Assembly (NCBI RefSeq): GCF_002177115.1 | Contig: NZ_MVAG01000039.1 | Span: 1-64,000 of the forward strand | Reading direction: 5' to 3' | Length of the DNA stretch: 64,000 nucleotides | DNA from: Chryseobacterium mucoviscidosis | GTDB taxonomy: Bacteria > Bacteroidota > Bacteroidia > Flavobacteriales > Weeksellaceae | Shown here: one piece after another, positions 44,849 to 52,962 of the stretch | How the letters are laid out: every line of letters starts with the position of its first letter | Numbering within the stretch: position 1 is the stretch's first letter | Made by a program: the position numbers and the translations under genes | Notes under the pieces: generated by a model | Told to the model about the DNA's origin: nothing | What the model saw: only the letters and a program-made list of their open reading frames with translations | Database searches by the model: none

Positions 44849-45403
44849 ATGAAGAAAACAATTATTTCAGCATTTTTTATTATCATTTTTTCAGCTCTTA
44901 AAGCACAGATTCCGACTGTAAAACCTTCGACTGTAGGTCTGGAGAAAAATTATCAAAACTTCAGCTCAAAAAAAGAAGCGGTTGTTCAAAAAGAAATTAT
45001 TAAGCTTGGTGATTTTAAAGGCCTTCATTTTCAGAAAATTGTTCTTAAAGATTTGTCGGATGATTCTTCGCTGAGCGTTTTGGGAATTATGACGCTTTCC
45101 GAAACTTTCGACAACATTTCCAGAAAGACTACTACTCTGGAAAAAGATGAAGTCGAAAAACTCATCAATGCGCTTGAAAAAATTCAGCAGAACTCATCTT
45201 CCAAACCTGAAAACGACACCAAATACAAATACACCACCAAAAGCAATATCGAAACAGGAAGCAACTACCATGCAGATGTAAAAACATGGGAATATTATCT
45301 GAAATTGCCTGCTACATTCTACAGCCAGAATGAAATACAGTTTTCCAAAAACGGACTTGCCGAACTGATAAAATTCCTTAAAACGGCACATCAGAAACTT
45401 TAA
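44849..45403 (+). CDS. secreted protein of unknown function (184 aa)
   Basis: Signal peptide MKKTIISAFFIIIFSALKAQ followed by a mixed alpha/beta domain (LGDFKGLHFQKIVLKDLSDDSSLSVLGIMTLSE; TWEYYLKLPATFYSQNEIQFSKNGLAELIKFL). No family recognised. It is followed 20 bases later by the next gene and may be co-transcribed with it. Confidence 0.6.
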   Translation: MKKTIISAFFIIIFSALKAQIPTVKPSTVGLEKNYQNFSSKKEAVVQKEIIKLGDFKGLHFQKIVLKDLSDDSSLSVLGIMTLSETFDNISRKTTTLEKDEVEKLINALEKIQQNSSSKPENDTKYKYTTKSNIETGSNYHADVKTWEYYLKLPATFYSQNEIQFSKNGLAELIKFLKTAHQKL

Positions 45404-45422
45404 AAACAAAAACAAGATACCT

Positions 45423-46088
45423 ATGTTTACTTTCCTTAAAAGAAAAAAGCCTGAAGTTACCATCAATTCTATTTCTATCCCAACTTTCGGCTGGGAAATC
45501 GTTGAACAAAATGACGCTCAGATCGTCTGGGTAAATCCTGAACAAAGCGCATTGATTTCTCTGTACTTTTTCAACATTCCGCCGGATTTACCGACTGTTA
45601 AAAATATTGATGAATTAAGAAACTTTCACAGGCACTCAGTTTCTGCTTCCGGTGGAGGCATTGTTGAGGTATCAACATTTAACCTTCATAATATTCCGAG
45701 TGTAAAGACTATTTTTAAAATCCCTCAACCTGAACAAGGGATGAGCTATCTTGCATCCGTTACTATTCCTTTTGAAAACTGCAGTTTTGTAATTAAAACC
45801 CAAGCTGTTGAAGTCGGAACAACAGGGATGAGAGATAATCTGGTACTAAACAGATTTCTCCAAAACGGCGAAGTTACATTTGATGATAATGGACTGAAAA
45901 ACTGGTTTGAAGATCCCTACGATCCTTCCTTTAAAGAGGGTGCTCTTATGAATAAATCCGAAACAGAGGAGTATGACAATGATTTTCCCCATCATCCGCT
46001 TTCCATAGTTCGCAGCATGATTAAAAAAGCCATCGAAGAAGTGATTTTAAAGGATGAACTAAAACGGCTGACTGCTTTCAGTAAATAA
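45423..46088 (+). CDS. cytoplasmic protein of unknown function (221 aa)
   Basis: 221 residues without signal peptide. The first 130 residues have the alternating-strand pattern of DcrB/Mog1-like folds (SIPTFGWEIVEQNDAQIVWVNPEQSALISLYFFN, YLASVTIPFENCSFVIKTQAVE), which is a guess at fold level only. The C-terminal 70 residues hold a DPYDPSF segment and a charged helix. Terminator at 46112-46148. Confidence 0.6.
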   Translation: MFTFLKRKKPEVTINSISIPTFGWEIVEQNDAQIVWVNPEQSALISLYFFNIPPDLPTVKNIDELRNFHRHSVSASGGGIVEVSTFNLHNIPSVKTIFKIPQPEQGMSYLASVTIPFENCSFVIKTQAVEVGTTGMRDNLVLNRFLQNGEVTFDDNGLKNWFEDPYDPSFKEGALMNKSETEEYDNDFPHHPLSIVRSMIKKAIEEVILKDELKRLTAFSK

Positions 46089-46111
46089 TAAAATTAAATT
46101 TAAAAATCATC

Positions 46112-46148
46112 GGCAGAGTGTATGAAATAATACCACTCTGCTTTTTTA
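46112..46148 (+). terminator. intrinsic terminator
   Basis: GCAGAGTG and CACTCTGC stem followed by TTTTTT, after the gene ending at 46088. Confidence 0.85.
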
Positions 46149-46210
46149 TATGAAATTTTTCACTACCTTAGTTATGAAATTTGCTGAAAAATAAGGCAAT
46201 ACATAAGATT

Positions 46211-46816
46211 ATGGCAGAAAAACTTTATTTCATCAAAAACAATCCTGTTGCCGCAAAGATCAATCTGTACAACAAACTCTGCCGCGAAGAAGAAACTGCG
46301 CTTCAGTTTTTAAAAAAAGATCAGAAAACAAGTTTTGAGCTTATAAAAAAGAAAGTTCAGGAGAATGCAGAAAATCTTAATAAAGAAGAAGTGGAAGATA
46401 TTTTCAATTGGTTTGCATCAGAATACACTTCCGATCCTGAAGAAATGAAAACCCAGCTTTTCGTACACGGATTTGATATTTTTTATGAAATAAATGATTC
46501 TTTACAAGTTGAAAATTTTAACCAAATTCTTTCAGATTATGAAAAATATTCAATGCAACATTTAGGGTACAAATGCAAAGCGGAAGATTTCAACCGTTTT
46601 CTGATCTACGGAATATTTTTTACAGGATTAGTAGATCAGAAAAATGAAAATTATCTGTCGGATTATTTACAATTAAATCATAAAGATCTGTATTCTTTGG
46701 CAGAACAGGAATTTCATGCAAAAAATAACGATTTTTCCCATGAAAAAAACTATCCTGATTTTGAAAAGCTGTATGACTGTACAAAGTTTTATAAAGGTTA
46801 TATCATGAAACTTTAA
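46211..46816 (+). CDS. cytoplasmic protein of unknown function (201 aa)
   Basis: Start taken at the ATG at 46211 (MAEKLYFIKNNPVAAKINLYN); an in-frame start ten codons earlier is possible. Helical, charged, no signal peptide, no recognised family. The gene that follows after 18 bases is probably in the same operon. Confidence 0.55.
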   Translation: MAEKLYFIKNNPVAAKINLYNKLCREEETALQFLKKDQKTSFELIKKKVQENAENLNKEEVEDIFNWFASEYTSDPEEMKTQLFVHGFDIFYEINDSLQVENFNQILSDYEKYSMQHLGYKCKAEDFNRFLIYGIFFTGLVDQKNENYLSDYLQLNHKDLYSLAEQEFHAKNNDFSHEKNYPDFEKLYDCTKFYKGYIMKL

Positions 46817-46834
46817 AAACGATTAATAATTCAA

Positions 46835-47350
46835 ATGAGAAATAACCAAAAAATAATCCAATCGGATGAATTGGATATGCTTTTGATCCTTCTTCCTTCC
46901 GGATGGAGTGAATTTCTGCTTTACATTCATGGAAGAAGTTTTAATTATGTAATTACTCATGTTTTTAACAATCCTTATTCAGAAATCATGTATGCCGTTC
47001 TGGATCTGATACAAGACAAATGGGAAACTGAATTTATCTGGTACAACGAACCGGGAGGATGTAAATTTGAAATAAAACGAATAAAGGATAAACAGCATAA
47101 AGCCATTATTTCTATATATTATTTTGAAGAATCTTACGGAGGACAGTTGAATTTTAAACTGGAAACTCAGTTCGAAGTTAAAATAAAACAATTTGTTTTG
47201 CTTTGTTACCTTCAACTGAAAAAGACTTATTTACTGCTTAATGATAAAGAATTTTCAGAAAAAAGAAGCGGTGCCTTTCTTGTACAGAATTTCCATGACT
47301 TTGAAAGAAAAGTCGAAGATTTTCTGAAGAAAAAACAAATGATCTTTTAA
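46835..47350 (+). CDS. cytoplasmic protein of unknown function (171 aa)
   Basis: 171 residues, no signal peptide. Pattern of strands around residues 20-120 with several Trp and Tyr (PSGWSEFLLYIHGRSF, TEFIWYNEPGGCKFEIKRIK) and a helical C-terminus. Not recognised. Immediately upstream of the tyrS leader region. Confidence 0.55.
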   Translation: MRNNQKIIQSDELDMLLILLPSGWSEFLLYIHGRSFNYVITHVFNNPYSEIMYAVLDLIQDKWETEFIWYNEPGGCKFEIKRIKDKQHKAIISIYYFEESYGGQLNFKLETQFEVKIKQFVLLCYLQLKKTYLLLNDKEFSEKRSGAFLVQNFHDFERKVEDFLKKKQMIF

Positions 47351-47358
47351 TAAAATTC

Positions 47359-47366
47359 TATATTTG
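47359..47366 (+). promoter_or_regulatory. tyrS leader promoter
   Basis: TATATTTG (TAnnTTTG), ending 5 bases before the leader peptide start codon, so the leader is probably translated from a leaderless transcript. Confidence 0.65.
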
Positions 47367-47371
47367 CATTC

Positions 47372-47455
47372 ATGAAGCACTTAAACAACATATTGCGTCT
47401 TCCTTTTTTCAGCAATTATTATTACCCGGATAACCGTTCGGGAAGACTTCTATAA
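47372..47455 (+). CDS. tyrosine-rich leader peptide of tyrS (27 aa)
   Basis: A 27-codon frame starting MKHLNNILRLPFFSN and then three consecutive Tyr codons (TAT TAT TAC, 47417-47425) followed by PDNRSGRLL. It ends 85 bases before tyrS. The Tyr run just before the first hairpin, upstream of a gene that charges Tyr, is the classical design of an attenuator leader. Too short for ordinary gene finders. Confidence 0.8.
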   Translation: MKHLNNILRLPFFSNYYYPDNRSGRLL

Positions 47456-47520
47456 CCATATTCAGTAGAAATTTAATCTAAAAATATCATAGAACCCGGA
47501 CAGTTTTGTTCGGGTTTTTT
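47424..47520 (+). promoter_or_regulatory. Tyr-dependent transcription attenuator of tyrS
   Basis: Three segments can pair in exclusive ways. Within the leader gene, CCCGGATAACCGTTCGGG (47425-47442) can fold on itself. TTCGGG there can instead pair with CCCGGA at 47495-47500 (antiterminator). When free, AACCCGGA (47493-47500) pairs with TTCGGGTT (47509-47516), followed by a T-run: an intrinsic terminator. Ribosome stalling at the Tyr codons should cover the first arm and favour read-through. Mechanism inferred by analogy to trp/phe attenuators; the pairings are seen in the sequence. Confidence 0.75.
47493..47520 (+). terminator. attenuator terminator before tyrS
   Basis: AACCCGGA/TTCGGGTT stem with loop CAGTTTTG and six T, ending 20 bases before the tyrS start codon. 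Confidence 0.85.
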
Positions 47521-47540
47521 CATGCTTAAAAATTAAAAAT

Positions 47541-48740
47541 ATGATCAGAAAATTAAAAGAAAATGTAGAAATCATTCTGCCGGAAAACGGACTGGAAGAG
47601 AAAATTCAGCAAGCCGAAAAAGAAAACAGAAAGCTAATCATCAAACTGGGTTTTGATCCCACTGCTCCGGATCTGCATCTTGGACACGCAGTTGTTTTGA
47701 AAAAACTGAAACAATTTCAGGATCTGGGACATCAGATTGTAATCATTGTCGGAAGTTTTACCGCAAGAATCGGCGATCCAACAGGAAAAAACAAGGCGAG
47801 AAAACCTTTAACCGCTGAAGAAGTTCATCATAATGCGGAAACGTACATCAGTCAGCTCTCAAAAGTTATTGATATGGAAAAAACAAAAATTGTCTTTAAT
47901 TCGGAATGGCTGGATGCGCTGAATTTTTCGGAAATGATCCAACTGATGTCGAAAGTGACGGTTGCCCAACTGATGCACAGAAATGATTTCAATAAAAGGT
48001 TTTCAGAAAATACACCTATTTCAATGCATGAACTGGTGTACCCTGTTTTGCAGGGTTTTGATTCTGTACAGATTAATTGTGACATTGAAATGGGCGGAAC
48101 CGACCAGCTTTTCAACTGTACGATGGGACGACAATTACAGGAAAGTCACGGAAAATCTCCGCAGATCGTGATGTGCATGCCTTTGCTAAAAGGTTTGGAC
48201 GGAAAAGAAAAAATGAGCAAATCTTTAAACAACATCATCGGATTAACCGACGAGCCGAATGAAATGTTTGGGAAAACGATGTCCATTCCGGATTCTCTGA
48301 TTGACGAATTTATTGATCTTACCACGGATTTTTCTTCTGAAGAGAAAGAACGTTTAAAACAAAACATCAATGATGGTGAAAATCCAATGAATATTAAAAA
48401 GCTGATCGCTAAAAATATCATCACACAATATCATGATGCAGAATCGGCTGAAAGTGCAGAGTTGTTTTTTATGAATCAGTTTCAGAGTAAAAATTTTGAA
48501 GAAAAAGTTTTTGAACTGGTCTTCATGGATTCGCTCCATCATATTCAGTATAAAATGACTTTAACAGAACTATGTCATCAACTGAAAAGTAACGAAAGCA
48601 AATCTTTCATCCGAAGACTGATTGAAAACGGTGGAATTCAGATCAACAATATAAAAATAACTGATCCGAATGAAGAAATTAAATTAGAGAAAGGAATAAA
48701 AATTAAGATCGGCAAAAGAAGTTTTTTTGAACTTTTGTAA
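47541..48740 (+). CDS. tyrS: tyrosine--tRNA ligase, TyrZ-like
   Basis: 399-residue class I synthetase. HIGH-type motif DLHLGHAVVLKKL (about 44-56), Tyr-specific pocket GGTDQLFNCTMGRQLQ (about 184-199) and KMSKS as KEKMSKSLNN (about 228). The C-terminal S4 domain (IRRLIENGGIQINN) binds tRNA. The strict KMSKS form is that of TyrZ-type enzymes; the more common TyrS type has KFGKT/S. A second, housekeeping TyrRS elsewhere in the genome is therefore possible but cannot be seen here. Expression is probably controlled by the leader attenuator directly upstream. Confidence 0.9.
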   Translation: MIRKLKENVEIILPENGLEEKIQQAEKENRKLIIKLGFDPTAPDLHLGHAVVLKKLKQFQDLGHQIVIIVGSFTARIGDPTGKNKARKPLTAEEVHHNAETYISQLSKVIDMEKTKIVFNSEWLDALNFSEMIQLMSKVTVAQLMHRNDFNKRFSENTPISMHELVYPVLQGFDSVQINCDIEMGGTDQLFNCTMGRQLQESHGKSPQIVMCMPLLKGLDGKEKMSKSLNNIIGLTDEPNEMFGKTMSIPDSLIDEFIDLTTDFSSEEKERLKQNINDGENPMNIKKLIAKNIITQYHDAESAESAELFFMNQFQSKNFEEKVFELVFMDSLHHIQYKMTLTELCHQLKSNESKSFIRRLIENGGIQINNIKITDPNEEIKLEKGIKIKIGKRSFFELL

Positions 48741-48803
48741 ATATTTAATTTCCGAAGGCAATTTTCTATATATTCGTTTCTTTAAAATTTAAAATACAAT
48801 TGC

Positions 48804-49325
48804 ATGAGCTACATTATGGTCGATATAGAATCAGACGGACCGATTCCGGGCGATTTTTCAATGATCTGTTTTGGAGCCGTTTTAGTGGATGAAAATCTGG
48901 AAACCACCTTTTACGGAAAACTGAAACCTATTTCAGAGAAATTCAATCCGGATGCATTGGCAGTTTCCGGTTTCACGCGGGAGGAAACAATGAATTTTGA
49001 TGATCCCGAAGAAGTGATGCTGAAATTTGAAGAATGGATTAAAGAAAATTCTAAAGGAAGACCTGTTTTCATTAGTGATAACAACGGCTTCGACTGGATG
49101 TTTATCTGTTGGTATTTTCATCATTTCATCGGGAGAAATCCTTTAGGGTTTTCCTCCAGAAGACTTGCGGATCTGTATTGCGGACTGGAAAAAGACACTT
49201 TTGCCCAGTGGAAACATTTACGAAAAACAGAACACACCCATCATCCGGTTGATGATGCACGAGGAAATGCAGAAGTTTTACTGTATATGAAAAAGGAAAT
49301 GGGACTGAAAATCGGATTGAAATAA
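48804..49325 (+). CDS. DEDDh-type 3'-5' exonuclease
   Basis: 173 residues with the RNase-T/DnaQ exonuclease motifs: ExoI as MVDIESDGP (D and E near 7-9), ExoII near FISDNNGFDWMF, and ExoIII as HHPVDDARGNAE with the catalytic H and D near 150-155. It is a stand-alone domain and could act on RNA or DNA; small flavobacterial members are annotated as 3'-5' exoribonucleases, which is not proof. Convergent terminator follows. Confidence 0.85.
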   Translation: MSYIMVDIESDGPIPGDFSMICFGAVLVDENLETTFYGKLKPISEKFNPDALAVSGFTREETMNFDDPEEVMLKFEEWIKENSKGRPVFISDNNGFDWMFICWYFHHFIGRNPLGFSSRRLADLYCGLEKDTFAQWKHLRKTEHTHHPVDDARGNAEVLLYMKKEMGLKIGLK

Positions 49326-49354
49326 AAAAGTATGCATTTTCAGCATACTTTTTT
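49325..49354. terminator. bidirectional terminator
   Basis: AAAAGTATGC and GCATACTTTT stem with T6, between the exonuclease gene and the convergent TerD genes. Confidence 0.8.
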
Positions 49355-50027
49355 ACTTATAGGTGTAAGGAACAAGAACCTCAATAAAATTATCCGTCCG
49401 GTGCGGTTCTCCGATGGCGCGGAATTTCCAGTCGCCGTTGTGTCGGTAAACTTCCGCAAAAACCATGGAACACATTCCGTTCATACCTGCATCGCCGGAA
49501 AGACTGAATTTTGTAATTTCTCTTCCTCTTGCATCTACCGCGCGGATAAATGCATTTTCTATCATTCCGAAATGCTGCCTATTAAACAATCCCTGATAAA
49601 TTGAAACCACGAAAACGATTTTCTGATAACGTTCATCCAACTGATCCAGCAACACAATAATCTGTTCGTCGTCGCCATCTCCGGCTCCGGTTCTGTTATC
49701 TCCGGTGAGCCATATTTTTCCGCTCGGATGCCGCATCGCATTAAAGTAGATAACATCACTTTTGTACAAAGCGATCTCTCTTCCGTTTCTTCCGGGAACC
49801 GTCATTCCGAGATCTGCTACTTTTCCGTTTTTATCTAAAAGAAAAGCGATGGCATCAAGATCATATTCCGGACCATCGCTGACCCCGAACAGACGGTTGA
49901 AAAAATTTCCGGATCTTCGAACATCCCAACCCAGACCTATGGTTACTGAGGAAAGATCATACGCATCTTCTCCATGTTCATTTTTGCGGAGGTTAATCGT
50001 CTGACCTTTTTGTAAGTTGATTGCCAT
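49353..50027 (-). CDS. TerD family protein (second of two)
   Basis: 224 residues. Family pattern: MAINLQKGQTINLRK, VTIGLGWDVR, YDLDAIAFLL, the calcium-binding loop GDNRTGAGDGDDEQI (about 119-133), and AEVYRHNGDWKFRAIGEP. Compared with its neighbour it has a 20-residue insertion after GLGWD. TerD proteins belong to tellurite/stress clusters and bind Ca2+; here only two are present with no TerB/TerC, so a general stress role is more likely than tellurite resistance. Two bases after the first copy, same operon. Confidence 0.88.
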   Translation of the reverse strand: MAINLQKGQTINLRKNEHGEDAYDLSSVTIGLGWDVRRSGNFFNRLFGVSDGPEYDLDAIAFLLDKNGKVADLGMTVPGRNGREIALYKSDVIYFNAMRHPSGKIWLTGDNRTGAGDGDDEQIIVLLDQLDERYQKIVFVVSIYQGLFNRQHFGMIENAFIRAVDARGREITKFSLSGDAGMNGMCSMVFAEVYRHNGDWKFRAIGEPHRTDNFIEVLVPYTYK

Positions 50028-50029
50028 TT

Positions 50030-50605
50030 CTATTTAATGATTTGTCCTTTGTAATATTTTTCAAGGAAAAAGCCCAGATCTGCTCTGTAGCCGATTCCTG
50101 AAGCTTCAAACTTCCAGCTTCCACCACGTTTGTACAGTCTTCCGAATTCTATTCCGGTTTCGATGGAAAAATCTTCGTCCAGTTCATATTTGGCAATTTC
50201 CATATTCGTGTTATTGTCTACAATTCTGATGTACGAATTTCTCACCTGTCCGAAATTCTGCTTTCTCCTTTCAAAATCTTCGATGGTAACGACAAAAAGA
50301 ATTTCCTGAACTCTTTCATCTACTTTTTCAAGATCAATAATGATGGATTCATCATCATCTCCGTCGCTGTTTTTTCCGCTCGGATCATCACCTGTATGCG
50401 TGAGTGCGCCATCGGGCGAACTCAGGTTATTATAAAAAACAAAATATTCTTCACTCACCAGTTTTCGTTCTGCATCGATCATAATTGCGGAGGCATCAAG
50501 GTCAAAATCATATCCCATTCCTTCATTCGGATCCCATCCAAGACCGATGGTCATTTTTGTAAATCCAAGATCAATTCTTTGCCCTTTCTGTAAATTAATT
50601 GCCAT
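50030..50605 (-). CDS. TerD family protein (first of two)
   Basis: 191 residues. MAINLQKGQRIDL, MTIGLGWDPNEG, YDFDLDASAIMID, then the Ca-binding loop GDDPSGKNSDGDDDESI (about 77-93) and the C-terminal GRLYKRGGSWKFEASG. Closest to TerD/TerE proper. Forms a two-gene leftward operon with the longer paralog. Confidence 0.9.
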   Translation of the reverse strand: MAINLQKGQRIDLGFTKMTIGLGWDPNEGMGYDFDLDASAIMIDAERKLVSEEYFVFYNNLSSPDGALTHTGDDPSGKNSDGDDDESIIIDLEKVDERVQEILFVVTIEDFERRKQNFGQVRNSYIRIVDNNTNMEIAKYELDEDFSIETGIEFGRLYKRGGSWKFEASGIGYRADLGFFLEKYYKGQIIK

Positions 50606-50740
50606 AATAATGCTATGTGTTTTATGTATTGTTTATCGAAGTTATGGCGGTTTTAGGAAATTTCCAAAATATTTTGTGACAAAAAATTATGTAAATTGCA
50701 AAACATAAAATTTTGAAATTCAGTAAAATTAAGAGCTGAA

Positions 50741-50767
50741 AAAATCCGATCGCCATGACCGGATTTT
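50741..50767 (-). terminator. terminator of the flippase-like gene
   Basis: Minus strand: AAATCCGGTC...GATCGGATTT stem then T-run, 32 bases after the stop codon at 50799. Confidence 0.7.
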
Positions 50768-50798
50768 ATATTTTCAAAAGATTTAATTAAAAGATAAA

Positions 50799-51827
50799 TT
50801 ATTCTGTAAATTCTTTTTCTGCAACAATATTATTTCTTGCTTTTGCCAGCATAGGAATTGAGATTAATCCCATGACCAACATGATGCAGATCTGCAAAGG
50901 CAATGAAATGAAAGAATACGTTAAACCAACCTCTCCTCCAAGCTCACCGCTTTTCCCCATGGATATAAATAAAGCCATAAAACCGTATTTCATTGCGAGA
51001 TTAAAAGCTCCGATTCCTCCACTTGCAGGGATAATCATCCCGAAGGTTCCCACTACGAGAATTAGAAATCCGTCATCAAAAGTAAAGTCTGAAGTTTCCG
51101 GCAGCGCAAAACAGACCAAATAGGCGGCAAAATAATAGGAAACCCAGATTCCTAAAGTATAAAGAATGAATTTTCCTTTTTGCTTTAATTTGAATACAGA
51201 TGTTAAACCGTCGAGTATTCCGTCTATAAATTTGATAATCTTATCTAAAACAGGAACATTGGCGAGTCTTTTTTTGAACATAAAAAATAAAACCGCACCC
51301 AGCAATAAAATTCCTATGATGAAAAAGATTTTATTCGGATTGAAATTGGCTCCCGAACTTTCATAAACAGATGAAATAACATCTCCTTTAAAGATCAAAG
51401 TCAACCCTAAAAAGCAAAGCATACAGACTAAGTCTACTACTCTTTCCAGAATAATGGTCCCGAAAGACTGGTCTACCGGAATTCTTTCCACTCCGTACAA
51501 AGCAGTTGCTCTTGCTACTTCTCCACTTCTTGGAATTGTTAGGTTCATAAGATATCCAAAAGAAATCGACCAGAGAGAATTGGAGTTTGAAATATGGTGT
51601 CCCATCGGCTCCAGCATCAGATTCCAGCGGATTGCTCTGAACCAGTATGCTGCAATACCAAAACAGGCAGCAAATAAAACCCACCAGTAATTTGCCTTTG
51701 CTAAAGATTTTTGGATCACTTTAAAATCTAAACCTTTTAGGGCAAACCATAAAAAAAAGCCTGCAAAAGCAAGCGAGATCACTATTGTAAGAATGGATTT
51801 CAGAGGATTTTTTGATTTTTTCTCCAT
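50799..51827 (-). CDS. flippase-like membrane protein (LPG synthetase membrane-domain family)
   Basis: 342 residues, about eight membrane helices. Family features: KANYWWVLFAACFGIAAYWFRAIRWN, SFGYLMNLTIPRSGEVARATALYGVERIPVDQSFGTIILERVVDLV, and GTFGMIIPASGGIGAFNLAMKYGF. It corresponds to the transmembrane part of lysylphosphatidylglycerol synthase without the aminoacyl-transfer domain, so lipid flipping is the best guess. It follows panD by 4 bases, same operon. Confidence 0.85.
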   Translation of the reverse strand: MEKKSKNPLKSILTIVISLAFAGFFLWFALKGLDFKVIQKSLAKANYWWVLFAACFGIAAYWFRAIRWNLMLEPMGHHISNSNSLWSISFGYLMNLTIPRSGEVARATALYGVERIPVDQSFGTIILERVVDLVCMLCFLGLTLIFKGDVISSVYESSGANFNPNKIFFIIGILLLGAVLFFMFKKRLANVPVLDKIIKFIDGILDGLTSVFKLKQKGKFILYTLGIWVSYYFAAYLVCFALPETSDFTFDDGFLILVVGTFGMIIPASGGIGAFNLAMKYGFMALFISMGKSGELGGEVGLTYSFISLPLQICIMLVMGLISIPMLAKARNNIVAEKEFTE

Positions 51828-51831
51828 CCGG

Positions 51832-52182
51832 TTACGTCAAAAGGTTTGTTTTTTCGTCCGGGAAAACAATTTTTGGCTGGAAAGTCTGTGCTTCTTCCGG
51901 AGTCATCTGTGCATAAGCAATGATAATAATGATATCATCTCTCTGTACTTTTCTCGCTGCAGGACCGTTAAGACAAACTTCTCCCGATTTTCTTTTTCCT
52001 TTGATCACGTAAGTGTCGAAACGCTCTCCGTTATTCACATTTACAATATAAACCCTTTCTCCCACTACCAAACCAGCCGCTTCAATAAGGTCTTCATCTA
52101 TTGTAATACTTCCAATATAATTAAGGTCAGAAGCCGTAACTCTCACCCTGTGAATCTTAGACTTAAAAACTTCTATTAACAT
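51832..52182 (-). CDS. panD: aspartate 1-decarboxylase proenzyme
   Basis: Makes beta-alanine for pantothenate and CoA. 116 residues; self-cleavage site Gly24-Ser25 in [11 protein letters not shown] gives the pyruvoyl group, with K9 in [11 protein letters not shown] in the usual place. First gene of a two-gene operon with the flippase-like gene. Its promoter ends 4 bases before the start codon. Confidence 0.95.
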   Translation of the reverse strand: MLIEVFKSKIHRVRVTASDLNYIGSITIDEDLIEAAGLVVGERVYIVNVNNGERFDTYVIKGKRKSGEVCLNGPAARKVQRDDIIIIIAYAQMTPEEAQTFQPKIVFPDEKTNLLT

Positions 52183-52186
52183 GGTG

Positions 52187-52194
52187 CAAATTTA
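52187..52194 (-). promoter_or_regulatory. panD promoter, at the start codon
   Basis: Minus-strand TAAATTTG (TAnnTTTG), 4 bases from the panD ATG. Confidence 0.55.
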
Positions 52195-52517
52195 TTAATA
52201 ATAATTTACAAAACCGCCTTTTATAATGAATTTAAAACTCACAGAATGCCAGTACTTTAATTTAATTAAACATAATTTTTGAAGATTTTATTTACAGAAT
52301 TTACAAACATATCCTAAAAACGATCAATACTTATTACAAAATTCAGGATTTAATAAATGTAAAAAATAATATTACATTTTTAGTAAAGTCAATATACATA
52401 AGCATTTGGCATGATTTTAGTAACGTGTAACGTAGATTTTTCGTAAAAAGCTGAATTATCATATTTTAACTGTTTTCACGTAAAATCAAAAAATTTATTT
52501 ATTTTTTTGCAAAAAAA
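52195..52517. other. AT-rich divergent intergenic region between panD and the HU gene
   Basis: About 320 bases, no open frame or RNA gene recognised. Only the divergent promoters at its two ends were seen. Confidence 0.5.
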
Positions 52518-52547
52518 TTGCACATATAGAAAATAGTATTATATTTG
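52518..52547 (+). promoter_or_regulatory. consensus Bacteroidota promoter of the HU gene
   Basis: TTG (52518-52520), 19 bases, then TATATTTG (52540-52547): the best -33/-7 pair in the window, as expected for an abundant DNA-binding protein. Confidence 0.85.
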
Positions 52548-52581
52548 CTATTAATACGAACTAACTTTAATATTAAAAATT

Positions 52582-52893
52582 ATGAACAAGTCTGAATTAA
52601 TCGACGCAATCGCAAAAGATGCCGGCATCACTAAAGTTGCAGCTAAAGCTGCTTTAGAATCATTTATTTCTAATGTAATGACTACGCTAAAGAAAAAAGA
52701 CGGAAAAGTTTCTTTAGTAGGGTTTGGAACTTTCTCTGTAGCTGAAAGAGCAGCAAGACAGGGAATTAATCCTGCAACTAAAAAGCCAATTAACATCGAA
52801 GCTAAAACTGTTGCTAAATTCAAAGCGGGTGCAGATCTTTCTGCTGCTGTTGCTTCAGCAAACGCTCCTGCTCCAAGTAAAAAGAAAAAATAA
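52582..52893 (+). CDS. HU family DNA-binding protein
   Basis: 103 residues. Nucleoid protein: MNKSELIDAIAKDAGITKVAAKAAL dimer helices, VSLVGFGTFSVAERAARQGINPATKKPINIEA with the DNA-bending beta-arm and the intercalating Pro in RQGINPATKKPI, VAKFKAGADL, then a short Ala/Pro/Lys tail (APAPSKKKK) typical of flavobacterial HU. Monocistronic, strong promoter and terminator. Confidence 0.95.
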   Translation: MNKSELIDAIAKDAGITKVAAKAALESFISNVMTTLKKKDGKVSLVGFGTFSVAERAARQGINPATKKPINIEAKTVAKFKAGADLSAAVASANAPAPSKKKK

Positions 52894-52916
52894 TCTTTCA
52901 GGATTAAAGAAAAAAT

Positions 52917-52946
52917 AAAACCTCATCGTGCGATGAGGTTTTCTTA
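52917..52946. terminator. bidirectional terminator
   Basis: AACCTCATCG and CGATGAGGTT stem with T-run, between HU (+) and pdxH (-). Confidence 0.85.
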
Positions 52947-52962
52947 TTGATGTATCAGCTAT

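Noticed and set aside
49353..50605. complete tellurite resistance operon
   Set aside because: Only two TerD-type proteins; no terB, terC or terA in the window.
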